A stretch of DNA of 64,000 nucleotides from Cyanobium sp. CZS48M (lineage in GTDB: Bacteria; Cyanobacteriota; Cyanobacteriia; PCC-6307; Cyanobiaceae), in the NCBI GenBank assembly GCA_030373145.1, contig JAUCZK010000001.1:186001-250000 (forward strand), given 5' to 3'. Position numbers and translations under genes: made by a program. Positions 1 through 9,305 of this stretch are shown here, one piece after another. Numbering within the stretch: position 1 is the first letter of the stretch; every line of letters begins with the position of its first letter. A model generated the notes under the pieces. The model worked only from the letters and a program-made list of their open reading frames with translations, made no database searches and was not told the DNA's origin.

Positions 1-741
1 GGCTTCGCGCCCCAGCAGGTCAGCCACCCCGCGTTGCACCCCCGCCTCGCGCAGGCCACTCACCCACAGGGCCCTGGGGCAGAGCCCGCGCTGGCGCAGG
101 GCCGCCAGGGTGGCCTCCGCCAGGGCGGTGTCGCCCGCCTGCAGCAGGGCGCGGTAGAGCACCAGGCCCACCCGGGGGCCGGGATCATTTCTCCAGTCGT
201 GGGGGGCGGGATCGCTGAGGGGTTCCACCTGGGGCGGCTCGGGCGGCTCCCCCATCAGCAGGGCATTGAGGCAGAGCAGCACCCGGCGCAGGTTGGTGCG
301 CCCCCCCTCCCGCAGGCAGCGACCGATGGCCAGGGCCAGGGCCGGAGCCACAGTGCCCAGGCTGGCCAGGTCACCTTCCTCGTCGCTGGTGCCGGCCACC
401 ACCACCAGCTGGCGGCAGGGGCCGTCTGCCCAGCGGCGCAGTTGCTCCAGGCCATAACTCCAGTGCCCCCGGCCCCCCAGCAGGCGCACCAGCACCAGCT
501 GGGTGTCCCCGAGGCTGGTGGCCAGGTAGTGGTCGATCACGGCCGGGTGATCCAGGGCCGCCAGGTTGAGACCCCGCACCTCCTGGATGAGCAGAGCCGG
601 CTCGTCGCCCAGCAGGCCCGCCAGGCAGCTGAGGTCAGTGTCGGCGCTGCTCAGCAGCAACAGGGGCGCCGAAGGCTGCTCCACATAAAGGGGACCATCC
701 GTGTCGCCGGTGGCGCCGGGAACTGCCGCAAGCCGATGCAT
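1..741 (-). CDS. cobN: Cobaltochelatase subunit CobN, N-terminal part (cut by window start)
   Basis: Only the first 247 residues are present; the frame is open to base 1. CobN is the large subunit of the ATP-dependent chelatase that inserts cobalt into the corrin or precorrin ring during cobalamin synthesis. The start is the ATG at 741, giving MHRLAAVPG; I see no better in-frame start. The fragment has the CobN-like opening with LLLLSSADTDL near residue 27, then alternating helices and strands such as LVLVRLLGG and RQLVVVAGTSDEEGD. It is divergent from ilvE with a 90 bp gap. Identification rests on this N-terminus plus the cobN-ilvE-metH order, which I recall from marine Synechococcus and Prochlorococcus. 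The catalytic domain lies outside the window, so it is not confirmed here. Confidence 0.8.
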   Translation of the reverse strand, partial: MHRLAAVPGATGDTDGPLYVEQPSAPLLLLSSADTDLSCLAGLLGDEPALLIQEVRGLNLAALDHPAVIDHYLATSLGDTQLVLVRLLGGRGHWSYGLEQLRRWADGPCRQLVVVAGTSDEEGDLASLGTVAPALALAIGRCLREGGRTNLRRVLLCLNALLMGEPPEPPQVEPLSDPAPHDWRNDPGPRVGLVLYRALLQAGDTALAEATLAALRQRGLCPRALWVSGLREAGVQRGVADLLGREA

Positions 742-830
742 CGAGCCATTCTCGGTCCTGACGGTGAGAAGATCGAGGCCCGATCACGGTGCGGTGTCCC
801 CCGCTCCACGCCCTTCCCAAGCGACCCTGC

Positions 831-1748
831 ATGCAGAAGTTTCTCCCCTACGCCTGGTTCCAAGGCGGTTGCGTTCCGTTTGCGGAGGCCACCCTGTCGA
901 TCGCCACCCACGCCTTGCACTACGGCACCGGAGCCTTTGGGGGGATGCGGGCTCTGCCCAATCCCAGTGATCCGGGCGAAATCCTGCTGTTTCGTGCCGA
1001 CCGCCATGCCCGCCGGCTCAGCCAGAGCGCCCGGCTGCTGCTGGCGGAGCTGGAGGAGAGCACCATTCTTGGCGCTATCGACGCCTTTCTGCAGGCCAAC
1101 AGGCCCACCACGCCGATTTACCTGCGGCCTTTCGTTTACACCAGCGACCTCGGCATCGCGCCTCGGTTGCACGACATCGAGACCGACTTTCTGATCTACG
1201 GCATCGAGCTGGGCGATTACCTCTCCCCCGACGGGGTCAGCTGCCGTGTCAGCAGCTGGACCCGCCAGGAGGACCGATCCCTGCCCCTGCGCGGCAAGAT
1301 CAGCGGCGCTTACATCACCAGCTCCCTGGCCAAGACCGAGGCGGTCAAGAGCGGCTTCGATGAAGCTCTGCTGCTCAACAGCCGCGGCAAGGTGAGCGAG
1401 GCCAGCGGCATGAACCTGTTCATCGTGCGCGATGGCGTGCTGATCACCCCCGGCGTTGATCAGGACATCCTCGAGGGCATCACCCGCGCCAGCCTCCTCG
1501 AATTGGCCAGGGATCTCGACATCCCGGTGATCGAGCGGGCGGTCGACAAGACCGAGCTGTTCGTGGCCGACGAGGTGTTCCTCAGCGGCACCGCGGCGCG
1601 GGTGACCCCTGTGCGGCGGGTGGAGTCCACCGATCTGCCCACGGAGCGCCCCGTGATGGAGCAGCTGCGGGAGCGGCTCACCCAGATCACCATCGGCAAC
1701 GACCCCAACTACGACCATTGGGTTACCCGCATCCGCCTGCGCGACTGA
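831..1748 (+). CDS. ilvE: Branched-chain amino acid aminotransferase
   Basis: A 305-residue PLP-dependent fold-type IV aminotransferase that transfers amino groups between glutamate and the keto acids of leucine, isoleucine and valine. The start is the ATG at 831 (MQKFLPYAWFQGG), because family members open with a short strand before the conserved ATLSIATHALHYGTG segment; the extra 14 codons upstream look non-coding. The expected PLP lysine is Lys156 in LRGKISGAY. The EASGMNLFIV and GITRASLLELA segments later in the protein are typical of the class. Cytosolic. It lies divergent to cobN and 31 bp before metH, so the two may be co-transcribed. Confidence 0.93.
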   Translation: MQKFLPYAWFQGGCVPFAEATLSIATHALHYGTGAFGGMRALPNPSDPGEILLFRADRHARRLSQSARLLLAELEESTILGAIDAFLQANRPTTPIYLRPFVYTSDLGIAPRLHDIETDFLIYGIELGDYLSPDGVSCRVSSWTRQEDRSLPLRGKISGAYITSSLAKTEAVKSGFDEALLLNSRGKVSEASGMNLFIVRDGVLITPGVDQDILEGITRASLLELARDLDIPVIERAVDKTELFVADEVFLSGTAARVTPVRRVESTDLPTERPVMEQLRERLTQITIGNDPNYDHWVTRIRLRD

Positions 1749-1779
1749 TTTCTAGAGTGATCGCTGGCACGATCACGCG

Positions 1780-4700
1780 ATGACGGCACTGGTGGGCTCG
1801 GCGGCTGCGGCAAGGACAGGAACCGGCAGGATCGGCTTCCTGGAGCACCTGCATGGCCCCGGCCGCCCAGTGGTGGTGTTCGACGGTGCCACTGGCACCT
1901 CGCTGCAGCAGATGGATCTGAGCGCGGAGGATTTTGGCGGGGCGGCCCTCGAGGGCTGCAACGAGAACCTGGTTTTCACCCGCCCCGATGCCGTGCAGGC
2001 CGTGCACGCCCAGTTTCTTGAGGCGGGCTGTGATGTGATCGAAACCGACACCTTCGGGGCGGCCTCGATCGTGCTGGCGGAATACGGGCTGGAGGACCAG
2101 GCCTTTGCCCTCAACCAGCGGGCCGCTGAGCTGGCCCGGGAGATGGCCGACCGCTACAGCACCGCTGCCAAGCCCCGCTTCGTGGCCGGCTCCATGGGCC
2201 CCACCACCAAGCTGCCCACCCTCGGCCACATCGACTTCGACACGATGAAGGCCTCCTTCCGCGAACAGGCGGCGGGGCTGCTGGCCGGTGATGTCGATCT
2301 GTTCATCGTCGAGACCTGCCAGGACGTGCTGCAGATCAAGGCGGCGCTCCATGGCCTGGAGGAGGCCTTCGCGGCGGCCGGCCAGCGGCGGCCGCTGATG
2401 GTCTCGGTGACGATGGAAACCACCGGCACGATGCTGGTGGGCTCCGACATCGCCGCGGTGGTCTCGATCCTGGAGCCCTTCCCGATTGACGTGCTCGGTC
2501 TCAACTGCGCCACCGGACCGGAGCAGATGAAGGCGCACATGCGCTACCTGAGCGAGCACAGTCCGTTCGTGATCAGCTGCATCCCCAACGCCGGATTGCC
2601 TGAGAATGTGGGTGGTGTGGCCCACTACCGGCTCACGCCCATGGAGCTGCGACTGCAGCTGCTCCATTTCGTGGAGGATCTGGGGGTGCAGGTGATCGGT
2701 GGCTGCTGCGGCACCACCCCCAGCCACATCGCTGCCCTTGCCGAGCTGGCGGCGGATCTGCAGCCTCGCCCCCGCCCCGTGCGCCTGCCGGAGCAGCGGC
2801 TGCAGCGGCCCGCTCTGCAGTGGGAGCCGGCGGCGGCCTCGATCTACGGAGTCACCCCGTATCACCAGGACAACTCCTTCCTGATCATCGGCGAGCGGCT
2901 CAACGCCAGCGGCTCCAGGAAGGTGCGTGATCTGCTCAATGCCGAGGACTGGGACGGGCTGGTGGCCCTGGCCCGTGGCCAGATCAAGGAGAACGCCCAT
3001 GTGCTCGATGTCAACGTCGACTATGTCGGCCGCGACGGCGAGAAAGACATGCATGACCTGGTCAGTCGCCTGGTCACCAATGTGAATCTGCCGCTGATGC
3101 TGGATTCCACGGAGTGGCAGAAGATGGAGGCCGGCCTGAAGGTGGCCGGTGGCAAGTGCATCCTCAACTCCACCAACTACGAGGATGGCGATGAGCGCTT
3201 CTTCAAGGTGCTGGAGCTGGCCCGCCGCTATGGCGCCGGGGTGGTGGTGGGCACTATCGATGAGGAGGGCATGGCCCGCACGGCGGAGCGCAAGTTCGCC
3301 ATCGCCCAGCGGGCCTATCGCGATGCCGTGGAGTTTGGGATTCCGGCCCATGAGATTTTCTACGACCCCCTGGCGCTGCCCATCTCCACCGGCATCGAGG
3401 AGGACCGCCGCAATGCCGCCGCCACGATCGAGGCCATCCGCCTGATTCGTGAGCATCTTCCCGGTGTTCATGTGCTGCTGGGGGTGAGCAATGTGAGCTT
3501 CGGGCTCTCACCGGCGGCCCGGATCGTGCTCAATTCCGTCTTCCTGCACGACTGCTGCGAAGCCGGCCTTGATGCTGCCATCGTCAGCCCTGCCAAGATT
3601 CTTCCGCTGGTGAAGATCACGGAAGAGCATCAGCAGGTCTGCCGTGATCTGATCAACGACCAGCGCCGATTCGAATCGACCGCGACCGCGACCGCGGCAA
3701 CGGGGACGGCGGCGGCAGGGGCGATCTGCAGCTATGACCCGCTCACGGTGCTCACCGGCCTGTTCGAGGGGGTGAGCGCCAAGGAGGCGAGGGCTTCAGG
3801 GCCAAGCCTGGCCGATCTGCCCGTGGAGGCCCGCCTGCGCCAGCACATCATCGATGGCGAGCGCATCGGCCTTGAGGCGGCCCTGCAGGAGGCCATGGCC
3901 AGTCACCCGCCCTTGCAGATCATCAACACCTTTCTGCTCGATGGCATGAAGGTGGTGGGGGAGCTGTTCGGCTCCGGGCAGATGCAACTGCCGTTTGTGC
4001 TCCAGAGCGCTGAAACGATGAAGGCCGCCGTGGCTTTTCTCGAGCCGCACATGGAGAAGATCGATGGGGTGAGCAGTGCCAAGGCCAAGTTTCTGATCGC
4101 CACCGTCAAGGGTGACGTGCACGACATCGGCAAGAATCTGGTGGATATTATCCTCACCAACAATGGCTATGAGGTGATCAATCTCGGCATCAAGCAGGGG
4201 GTGGAGGCGATCATCGAAGCCCAGCATCTGCACCAGGCTGATTGCATCGCCATGAGCGGACTGCTGGTGAAATCGACTGCCTTCATGAAGGACAATCTGC
4301 AGGCCTTCAATGAGGCGGGCATCACCGCTCCGGTGATCCTCGGCGGTGCGGCCCTCACCCCCCGCTTCGTGCAGAAGGATTGCCGCTCGGTGTACAACGG
4401 CCAGGTGATCTATGGCCGCGATGCCTTCGCCGACCTGCGCTTCATGGATGCGCTCTCGGAGGCCCGCCAGGCCGGCCAGTGGGACGACCAGCTGGGATTC
4501 CTCGCCGGTGCCCCCGCCGGGCTGGGGCTGGAGCCCGAGCCGGCAGCTGCGGCTGAGTCAGTGGCTGAGCCCGAAGCGGCAGCTGAAGTGGCCGGCCCGG
4601 GCGATCAGGCCGCAGGTACCACCGCCCCCGCCATCTCCAGCCATCGCTCCGAGGTGGTGCCGGAGGAACCCCCCGTGGAGCCTCCCTTCCTGGGCAGTGC

Positions 4701-5478
4701 CCTGATCCAGGAGGGGGAGATTCCCCTCGATGAGGTGTTCGCCTATCTCGATCGCAACGCCCTTTTTGCCGGCCAGTGGCAGCTGCGCAAGGGCCAGGAG
4801 CAGAGCCGCCAGGCCTATGAGGCGATGTTGGCCGAGAAGGCCGAGCCCGTGCTGCAGAGCTGGATCGAGCGTTGCCGCCAGGAGGTGCTGCTCACTCCCC
4901 GGGTGGCCTACGGCTACTTCCCCTGCGGCCGCGATGGCAATGCCCTGGTGGTGTTTGATCCCGAGGGCAGTGAGCGGGAGATCGGCCGCTTCGAGCTGCC
5001 ACGGCAGCGGGGCGGCAACCGCTATTGCATCGCTGATTTCTTTCGCGATCTACGCGACGGCAGGCCCAGTGATGTGCTGCCGATGCAGGCGGTGACCATG
5101 GGTGAGCGGGCCAGCGCCTATGCCCGCGAGCTGTTCGCCGCCGATCGTTACAGCGACTACCTCTATTTCCATGGTCTGGGGGTGCAAATGGCCGAGGCCC
5201 TGGCGGAGTGGACCCACGCCCGCATCCGCCGGGAGCTGGGCTTCGCGGAGGAGGAACCGGCGGCCCTGCGCGACGTGCTCGCCCAGCGCTATCGCGGCAG
5301 CCGCTACTCCTTCGGCTATCCGGCCTGCCCCAACGTGGCCGATTCCCGCCAGCAGCTGGCCTGGCTCGACACAGGTCGCATCGGTCTGACCATGGATGAG
5401 AGCGATCAGCTGGAGCCCGAGCAGAGCACCACTGCCCTGGTGGCACTGCACAGCCGCGCCCGCTATTTCAGTGCCTGA
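1780..5478 (+). CDS. metH: Cobalamin-dependent methionine synthase
   Basis: A full-length 1232-residue MetH, which transfers a methyl group from methyltetrahydrofolate to homocysteine through methylcobalamin. Domains in order: homocysteine-binding barrel (about 25-330) with the zinc ligands Cys243, Cys309 and Cys310 in LNCATG and GGCCG; pterin-binding domain (about 370-640) with [11 protein letters not shown]; cap and B12-binding domains (about 680-850) with GDVHDIGKN, where His781 is the expected cobalt ligand; and a C-terminal AdoMet-binding activation domain (about 970-1232) with [11 protein letters not shown]. An Ala/Glu/Pro-rich linker of roughly 90 residues precedes the activation domain and is longer than I expect for the family. 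All catalytic motifs are intact. The cell therefore needs B12, which fits the other cobalamin genes in the window. Confidence 0.97.
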   Translation: MTALVGSAAAARTGTGRIGFLEHLHGPGRPVVVFDGATGTSLQQMDLSAEDFGGAALEGCNENLVFTRPDAVQAVHAQFLEAGCDVIETDTFGAASIVLAEYGLEDQAFALNQRAAELAREMADRYSTAAKPRFVAGSMGPTTKLPTLGHIDFDTMKASFREQAAGLLAGDVDLFIVETCQDVLQIKAALHGLEEAFAAAGQRRPLMVSVTMETTGTMLVGSDIAAVVSILEPFPIDVLGLNCATGPEQMKAHMRYLSEHSPFVISCIPNAGLPENVGGVAHYRLTPMELRLQLLHFVEDLGVQVIGGCCGTTPSHIAALAELAADLQPRPRPVRLPEQRLQRPALQWEPAAASIYGVTPYHQDNSFLIIGERLNASGSRKVRDLLNAEDWDGLVALARGQIKENAHVLDVNVDYVGRDGEKDMHDLVSRLVTNVNLPLMLDSTEWQKMEAGLKVAGGKCILNSTNYEDGDERFFKVLELARRYGAGVVVGTIDEEGMARTAERKFAIAQRAYRDAVEFGIPAHEIFYDPLALPISTGIEEDRRNAAATIEAIRLIREHLPGVHVLLGVSNVSFGLSPAARIVLNSVFLHDCCEAGLDAAIVSPAKILPLVKITEEHQQVCRDLINDQRRFESTATATAATGTAAAGAICSYDPLTVLTGLFEGVSAKEARASGPSLADLPVEARLRQHIIDGERIGLEAALQEAMASHPPLQIINTFLLDGMKVVGELFGSGQMQLPFVLQSAETMKAAVAFLEPHMEKIDGVSSAKAKFLIATVKGDVHDIGKNLVDIILTNNGYEVINLGIKQGVEAIIEAQHLHQADCIAMSGLLVKSTAFMKDNLQAFNEAGITAPVILGGAALTPRFVQKDCRSVYNGQVIYGRDAFADLRFMDALSEARQAGQWDDQLGFLAGAPAGLGLEPEPAAAAESVAEPEAAAEVAGPGDQAAGTTAPAISSHRSEVVPEEPPVEPPFLGSALIQEGEIPLDEVFAYLDRNALFAGQWQLRKGQEQSRQAYEAMLAEKAEPVLQSWIERCRQEVLLTPRVAYGYFPCGRDGNALVVFDPEGSEREIGRFELPRQRGGNRYCIADFFRDLRDGRPSDVLPMQAVTMGERASAYARELFAADRYSDYLYFHGLGVQMAEALAEWTHARIRRELGFAEEEPAALRDVLAQRYRGSRYSFGYPACPNVADSRQQLAWLDTGRIGLTMDESDQLEPEQSTTALVALHSRARYFSA

Positions 5479-5539
5479 GAGTCCGTCTCCCGCTCAGAGG
5501 GGGCAGTGGCAGGCTGAGGGGGTCTGAGCTTGAACTGCC

Positions 5540-5812
5540 ATGGCGATTGCCGGTCCTGATGGTGTTGATGCGGCGATCGCCGCCGGCCTTGATCTCGATG
5601 GAAGCCCCATCCCCGCCGAGATGCTCAGCCTCTACAACGAGGTGATGGCCCTGGAGGCGACGCGGGTCCGCAGCGGCGTGCGCAAGTCGATGCGCAACCG
5701 GGTGGTGAAGACGGGCTCGAAGCACCTGGATCAGGCCAGCCTCGATGCCCGCCTCAAGGCCGCCGGCTGGGACGGGCTCAAGGCCAAGGAGATTGACTTC
5801 TTCTACGGCTGA
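5540..5812 (+). CDS. Small conserved cyanobacterial protein, function unknown
   Basis: A 90-residue protein, 62 bp downstream of metH on the same strand. It has an N-terminal half with LDGSPIPAEMLSLYNEVMALEA, a basic middle with RSGVRKSMRNR, and a charged C-terminus ending KEIDFFYG. There is no signal peptide or membrane segment. It is predicted mostly helical and is probably a soluble cytosolic protein. I recognise the type as a small protein conserved in picocyanobacteria but cannot name a family. It ends 9 bp from the converging gene at 5821. Codon usage matches its neighbours and it has a clean ATG start, so I believe it is real. Confidence 0.75.
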   Translation: MAIAGPDGVDAAIAAGLDLDGSPIPAEMLSLYNEVMALEATRVRSGVRKSMRNRVVKTGSKHLDQASLDARLKAAGWDGLKAKEIDFFYG

Positions 5813-5820
5813 GGCGAGGC

Positions 5821-6093
5821 TCAGAGCGACTCGAGACTGTCGATCACCTCCTGCTGGAAGGCCTCCAGATTCGTCGAGTCGCTCAGATCAAAGCCCTCCC
5901 CCGCAGCGTTCTGGGTGAGTTCCTGGAAGTGGAAGGCCCCCTCCCCATGGGCGAGAAATTCCATGGCGGAGGTTTCACCGCTTTCCTTGAAGGCGTCGTA
6001 CAGGGCCATGAAGGCAGCGTCTTCGGCGAAATCCCAGCTCATGAAAGTGTTGAAGGCAAGGCGGAAGGGCGGCAGAAGGAAGCCTTCCAGCAC
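5821..6093 (-). CDS. Small acidic conserved protein, function unknown
   Basis: A 90-residue acidic protein on the minus strand, converging on the gene that ends at 5812. The sequence is helical and rich in Phe, Glu and Asp, for example FAEDAAFMALYDAFKESGE and EAFQQEVIDSLESL, with no Cys, signal peptide or membrane span. It looks like a small cytosolic protein of the kind found in marine Synechococcus. I cannot assign a function. The ATG at 6093 is the only plausible start that keeps the hydrophobic MLEGFLLPPF opening. The plus-strand frames across it have no protein-like sequence. Confidence 0.65.
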   Translation of the reverse strand: MLEGFLLPPFRLAFNTFMSWDFAEDAAFMALYDAFKESGETSAMEFLAHGEGAFHFQELTQNAAGEGFDLSDSTNLEAFQQEVIDSLESL

Positions 6094-6211
6094 CGCTGCT
6101 CAATGACCTTTAACGCCTGCCCCCCCGAATCCGTCAACCTCCCCGACGGATTTTGTCTTCGCCAGTGGTCCGACTCCTGGTCAGACTCGGTGCTCATGCA
6201 CGGGATTTTGC

Positions 6212-6616
6212 GTGGATCAATCGTCGACACCCCCCAGCCCAGCGGCGCTGAATGTGCTGGGGCAGCCTCTGGTGGTCTGTGGTTGTGAGCCCCTCACCGG
6301 CTGGTTCCGCGATGGCCACTGCCGCACCGATCCCGCCGACCATGGCCGTCACACGGTCTGCTGTGTCATCACGGACCTGTTTCTGCGCTACTCCCTCTCC
6401 CAGGGCAACGACCTGAGCACCCCCAGGCCCGACTACGGCTTTCCCGGACTCAAGGCCGGCGATCACTGGTGTGTCTGTGCCCCCCGCTGGCTGGAGGCCC
6501 ACGACGACGGCGTGGCTCCACCGGTGCGGCTGGAGGCCAGTGAGGCCTCCTGCCTGGAGCTGATTCCCCTGCAGCTGCTTGAGGCCTTCGCCCATACGGC
6601 CACTCCGCGGAGCTGA
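6212..6616 (+). CDS. DUF2237 family protein
   Basis: A 134-residue protein of the DUF2237 (COG3651) family. The hallmark segments are all present: NVLGQPLVVCGC, TGWFRDGHC, VCCVITDLFLRYS, SQGNDLSTPRP, YGFPGLKAGDHWCVCAPRW and GVAPPVRLEA. The family is widespread in bacteria, has several conserved Cys residues, and has no established biochemical role that I know of. Here Cys residues occur at the usual CGC, C, CC and CVC positions, which could indicate a metal or redox site; that is inference. Its stop codon lies inside a perfect hairpin shared with the converging SDR gene. Confidence 0.92.
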   Translation: MDQSSTPPSPAALNVLGQPLVVCGCEPLTGWFRDGHCRTDPADHGRHTVCCVITDLFLRYSLSQGNDLSTPRPDYGFPGLKAGDHWCVCAPRWLEAHDDGVAPPVRLEASEASCLELIPLQLLEAFAHTATPRS

Positions 6617-6644
6617 GCTTCCAGCTGCTCCAGCTGGAAGCTCA
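6614..6644. terminator. Perfect 13-bp inverted repeat spanning two facing stop codons
   Basis: Bases 6615-6627 (GAGCTTCCAGCTG) pair exactly with 6631-6643, leaving a 3-base loop. The hairpin includes the stop codon of the DUF2237 gene (6614-6616) and that of the converging SDR gene (6642-6644). No T-run follows on either side, so a bidirectional or factor-assisted terminator or an mRNA-end stabiliser is inferred from structure and position. Confidence 0.6.
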
Positions 6645-7436
6645 CCAGGGAATCGTGGTGCCGTCCCAGGCCAGGAAGCGGCCTGAGTCGGCGGGCCCCT
6701 GGGCGGAGATCACATCGAGCAGCTGGCCGGCGGCCCGCTTTGGGCTGAACAGCCGCTCCGCCGGCACCGAGCGGCGGAAGGGTTCGGAGAGCGCCGTGGC
6801 GGTGGTGCCGGGATGGAGCAGGCTCACACAGGCCAGGGGCAGGCGCCGCTGCCACTCCAGGGCCAGGCAACGCAGCAGCTGGTTCTGGGCGGCCTTGGCC
6901 GCCCGGTAGGCGTACCAGCCCCCCAGCTGGTTGTCACCGATGCTGCCCACCCGGGCCGAGAGGCTGGCGAAGTGCAGCGGCTCCTGGCGGAGCAGCAGCG
7001 GCTCCAGGGCCTGGGCCAGCAGCACCGGGCCATAGGCATTGACGCTGAACAGGCGCTCCAGCGAGCCTCGCCTCAGCTGCTGCAGCCGCTTCTCCGGCTG
7101 CAGGTCACCGTCGTGGAGCAGGCCGGAGCTGTTGATCACCAGTCGCAGCCGCACCGCCTCCTGCTGCAGCCGCCTGGCGCAGGCGTCGAGGCTGGCATCG
7201 TCGCTGAGATCAAGGGCCAGCGCCCGCTCGGGTGGCACCACGCTCTGCTTGGGCCACGGCCTGCGGCTGCTGCCCCACAGCCGCAGGCCGGGGGCCCGCA
7301 GCGCCAGGGCCTGGAGCAACGCCTGGCCGATGCCGCCGCCGCCCACCACCAGGGCATCCCCCTGCCAGTGGCCGAGGCCCTGGGGGGCTTCAGGGGCTCC
7401 AGCTGCCGGGGCCGGCGTCGCCATGGGCTGGGCCAA
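6642..7436 (-). CDS. Short-chain dehydrogenase/reductase (SDR) family protein
   Basis: A 264-residue SDR with an NAD(P)-binding Rossmann fold. After a Pro/Ala-rich leader it has ALVVGGGGIGQALLQAL as the glycine-rich cofactor site, LVINSSGLL in the NNAG position, SVNAYGPVLLAQAL, FASLSARVGSI with the catalytic Ser, and the YxxxK pair in WYAYRAAKAA. LHPGTTATALSEPF matches the usual PG motif after strand 6. The substrate is unknown; the closest style is the C-factor/CsgA-like SDRs of cyanobacteria. The start may be the ATG at 7436 or four codons later at 7424. It is divergent from gpsA with only about 25 bp between starts. Confidence 0.88.
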   Translation of the reverse strand: MAQPMATPAPAAGAPEAPQGLGHWQGDALVVGGGGIGQALLQALALRAPGLRLWGSSRRPWPKQSVVPPERALALDLSDDASLDACARRLQQEAVRLRLVINSSGLLHDGDLQPEKRLQQLRRGSLERLFSVNAYGPVLLAQALEPLLLRQEPLHFASLSARVGSIGDNQLGGWYAYRAAKAAQNQLLRCLALEWQRRLPLACVSLLHPGTTATALSEPFRRSVPAERLFSPKRAAGQLLDVISAQGPADSGRFLAWDGTTIPW

Positions 7437-7461
7437 AAGTGGAATGGCTCATGATGGCTCG

Positions 7462-8379
7462 ATGTCACTGCGCATCGGTATCTACGGGCAGGGCGCTTGG
7501 GGCCGAGCCCTGGGCCAGGTGTTCGGGCAGGGAGGCCACAGGATCAGCACCTGGTCACGCCGCGCTGGCGGCGAGCCCTCCCAGTTGCTGCCACACCAGG
7601 ATGTGATCGTCTGCGCCATCGCCATGGCCGGTGTGCCGGAACTCTCCCAACGGCTTTCCCCCGTCTGGCCTTCCGGGCTGCCGCTGATCAGCTGCACCAA
7701 GGGCCTGAACCTGCAGCAACTCCTCAGCGCTTCACAGCTCTGGAAGGGCGCGATCCCCAGCCTCTCCAGCCTGGTGCTGAGTGGCCCCAACCTGGCCGGT
7801 GAACTGGAGGGGGGGCTGCCGGCGGCCAGCGTGCTGGCTTCGCTCCACTCCGATCTGGCCCAGTCACTGCAGCAGGAACTCAGCAGTGATCAACTGCGGC
7901 TGTACACCAACAACGATCCGATCGGCACCGAGCTCTCCGGCGCCCTCAAGAACGTGATGGCCGTGGCGGCCGGTGTCTGTGATGGGCTAGGGCTCGGAGC
8001 CAATGCCAAGGCCTCCCTGCTCACCCGCGGGCTGGCGGAGATGGGCCGCCTCAGCCAGCAGCTGGGCGGTGATCCCAGCACCCTCTACGGACTGGCCGGG
8101 CTGGGCGATCTGCTGGCCACGGCCAACAGCCGCCTCAGCCGCAACTACCGCTTCGGTCTGCACCTGGCGGAGGGACTGAGCGCCGAGGGGGCCCTCCGGG
8201 TCATCGGTGCCACGGTGGAGGGCCCCTCTACGGCCGTCGCCGCCCTGGCCCTGGCCGAGCAGGGTGGGGTTCGCTTGCCGATCTGTGCCCAGGTGGTGGC
8301 CCTGATCGAGGGGCGCATCTCCCCGCCAGAGGCGGTGCGCGCCCTGATGGAGCGCGATCTCAAGACGGAGGAACGATGA
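7462..8379 (+). CDS. gpsA: NAD(P)+-dependent glycerol-3-phosphate dehydrogenase
   Basis: A 305-residue GpsA that reduces dihydroxyacetone phosphate to sn-glycerol-3-phosphate for phospholipid and glycolipid synthesis. The start chosen is the ATG at 7462, giving MSLRIGIYGQGAWGRALG with the Rossmann glycine motif close to the N-terminus; an ATG six codons upstream is also possible. Diagnostic segments are LISCTKGLN, LSGPNLAGEL, the catalytic-Lys block GTELSGALKNVMAVAAG, and GLAGLGDLLATANS. Cytosolic. The stop overlaps the next gene as ATGA, so it is translationally coupled to the PhzF-like gene. Confidence 0.95.
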   Translation: MSLRIGIYGQGAWGRALGQVFGQGGHRISTWSRRAGGEPSQLLPHQDVIVCAIAMAGVPELSQRLSPVWPSGLPLISCTKGLNLQQLLSASQLWKGAIPSLSSLVLSGPNLAGELEGGLPAASVLASLHSDLAQSLQQELSSDQLRLYTNNDPIGTELSGALKNVMAVAAGVCDGLGLGANAKASLLTRGLAEMGRLSQQLGGDPSTLYGLAGLGDLLATANSRLSRNYRFGLHLAEGLSAEGALRVIGATVEGPSTAVAALALAEQGGVRLPICAQVVALIEGRISPPEAVRALMERDLKTEER

Positions 8380-9305
8380 GCAACGGCGAGCTGCCGGCGG
8401 CACTGATCACGGCGTTCGCCGAGCGTCCGCTCCAGGGCAACGGTGCCGCGGTGGTGGCCCTGGAGCAGCCGGCTTCCGCCCCCTGGATGCAGGCGGTGGC
8501 TGCCCAGCTGCGGCAGTCAGAGACGGCTTTCCTGCTGCCGCTCAGCCGGCTCGGATCTGGAGATGACGCCGCAGACGAGTGGGCCCTGCGTTGGTTCACG
8601 CCCCGCTGCGAAGTTCCCCTCTGCGGCCACGCCACCCTGGCCTCCGCCCTGGCCCTTGGCCACTGGGGACTGCTGACACCAGGCGCCTCCACCCGGCTGC
8701 ACAGCCGCTCAGGGCCGCTGCTGGTGAGCCTGGGACAGACCGGTGCGGGCCGCGCCCAGCTGGTGCTCCCTTCAGGGGGTCTGGAGCCCTCACCCCTGCC
8801 CTCTGAGCTGGCTCCATCGCTGGGGGGCACCCCTCTGCGCAGCTGGCGGTCGGCCCTGGGCTACTGGGTGGCCCTGCTGCCGCCGGAGTTCCCCTTGGCC
8901 GGCCTCGATGGGGACGCTCTGGCGCAGGACTTGCGCGGGGAGCTGCGCCAGGGACTGGTGCTGATGCAGGCGTTGGCGGCCAGCGACCAGACCCCCACGG
9001 TGCAGGGCCTGCCGGCCGACTATCAACTGCGCTTCCTGGCGCCAGGCCTGGGCATCAGTGAAGATCCGGTAACGGGTTCGGCCCATGCCCTGGTGGCTCC
9101 GTGGTGGTGTGACCAGTTGGGGCGCGAGCGGGTGGTGGGCTGGCAACCGTCCCCCCAGGGGGGCGGGATGGTGTGCGATCGGCTGTCTTCAGGCATGATC
9201 CGGCTGTCGGGTTCGGGTCAACTGCTGTGGGATGGCCGCTTGAGCGCTGGTGTCGACGCTGGGGAAGCCGCGGACTGGAACTGCTGTCAGCCCGGCCCGG
9301 GCTGA
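8376..9305 (+). CDS. PhzF family isomerase/epimerase-like protein
   Basis: A 309-residue member of the PhzF/diaminopimelate epimerase-like fold. Recognisable elements are the opening ALITAFAERPLQGNGAAVVAL, the catalytic-region SETAFLL with its Glu, RWFTPRCEVPLCGHATLA in the first lobe, and GISEDPVTGSAHALVAPWW in the second lobe. Family members are isomerases such as PhzF; the substrate here is unknown. It starts within the gpsA stop codon (ATGA overlap). The C-terminal 25 residues after LLWDGRL are atypical and overlap the possible 5' end of the next gene. Confidence 0.9.
   Translation: MSNGELPAALITAFAERPLQGNGAAVVALEQPASAPWMQAVAAQLRQSETAFLLPLSRLGSGDDAADEWALRWFTPRCEVPLCGHATLASALALGHWGLLTPGASTRLHSRSGPLLVSLGQTGAGRAQLVLPSGGLEPSPLPSELAPSLGGTPLRSWRSALGYWVALLPPEFPLAGLDGDALAQDLRGELRQGLVLMQALAASDQTPTVQGLPADYQLRFLAPGLGISEDPVTGSAHALVAPWWCDQLGRERVVGWQPSPQGGGMVCDRLSSGMIRLSGSGQLLWDGRLSAGVDAGEAADWNCCQPGPG

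Noticed and set aside
34-1194. 386-residue plus-strand frame crossing cobN and ilvE
   Set aside because: The minus-strand CobN N-terminus and plus-strand IlvE frame explain this DNA better, and the frame's translation is Gln/Gly-rich and repetitive.
1723-3471. 582-residue open frame antisense to metH
   Set aside because: Same artefact: metH motifs are intact on the plus strand across the whole stretch.
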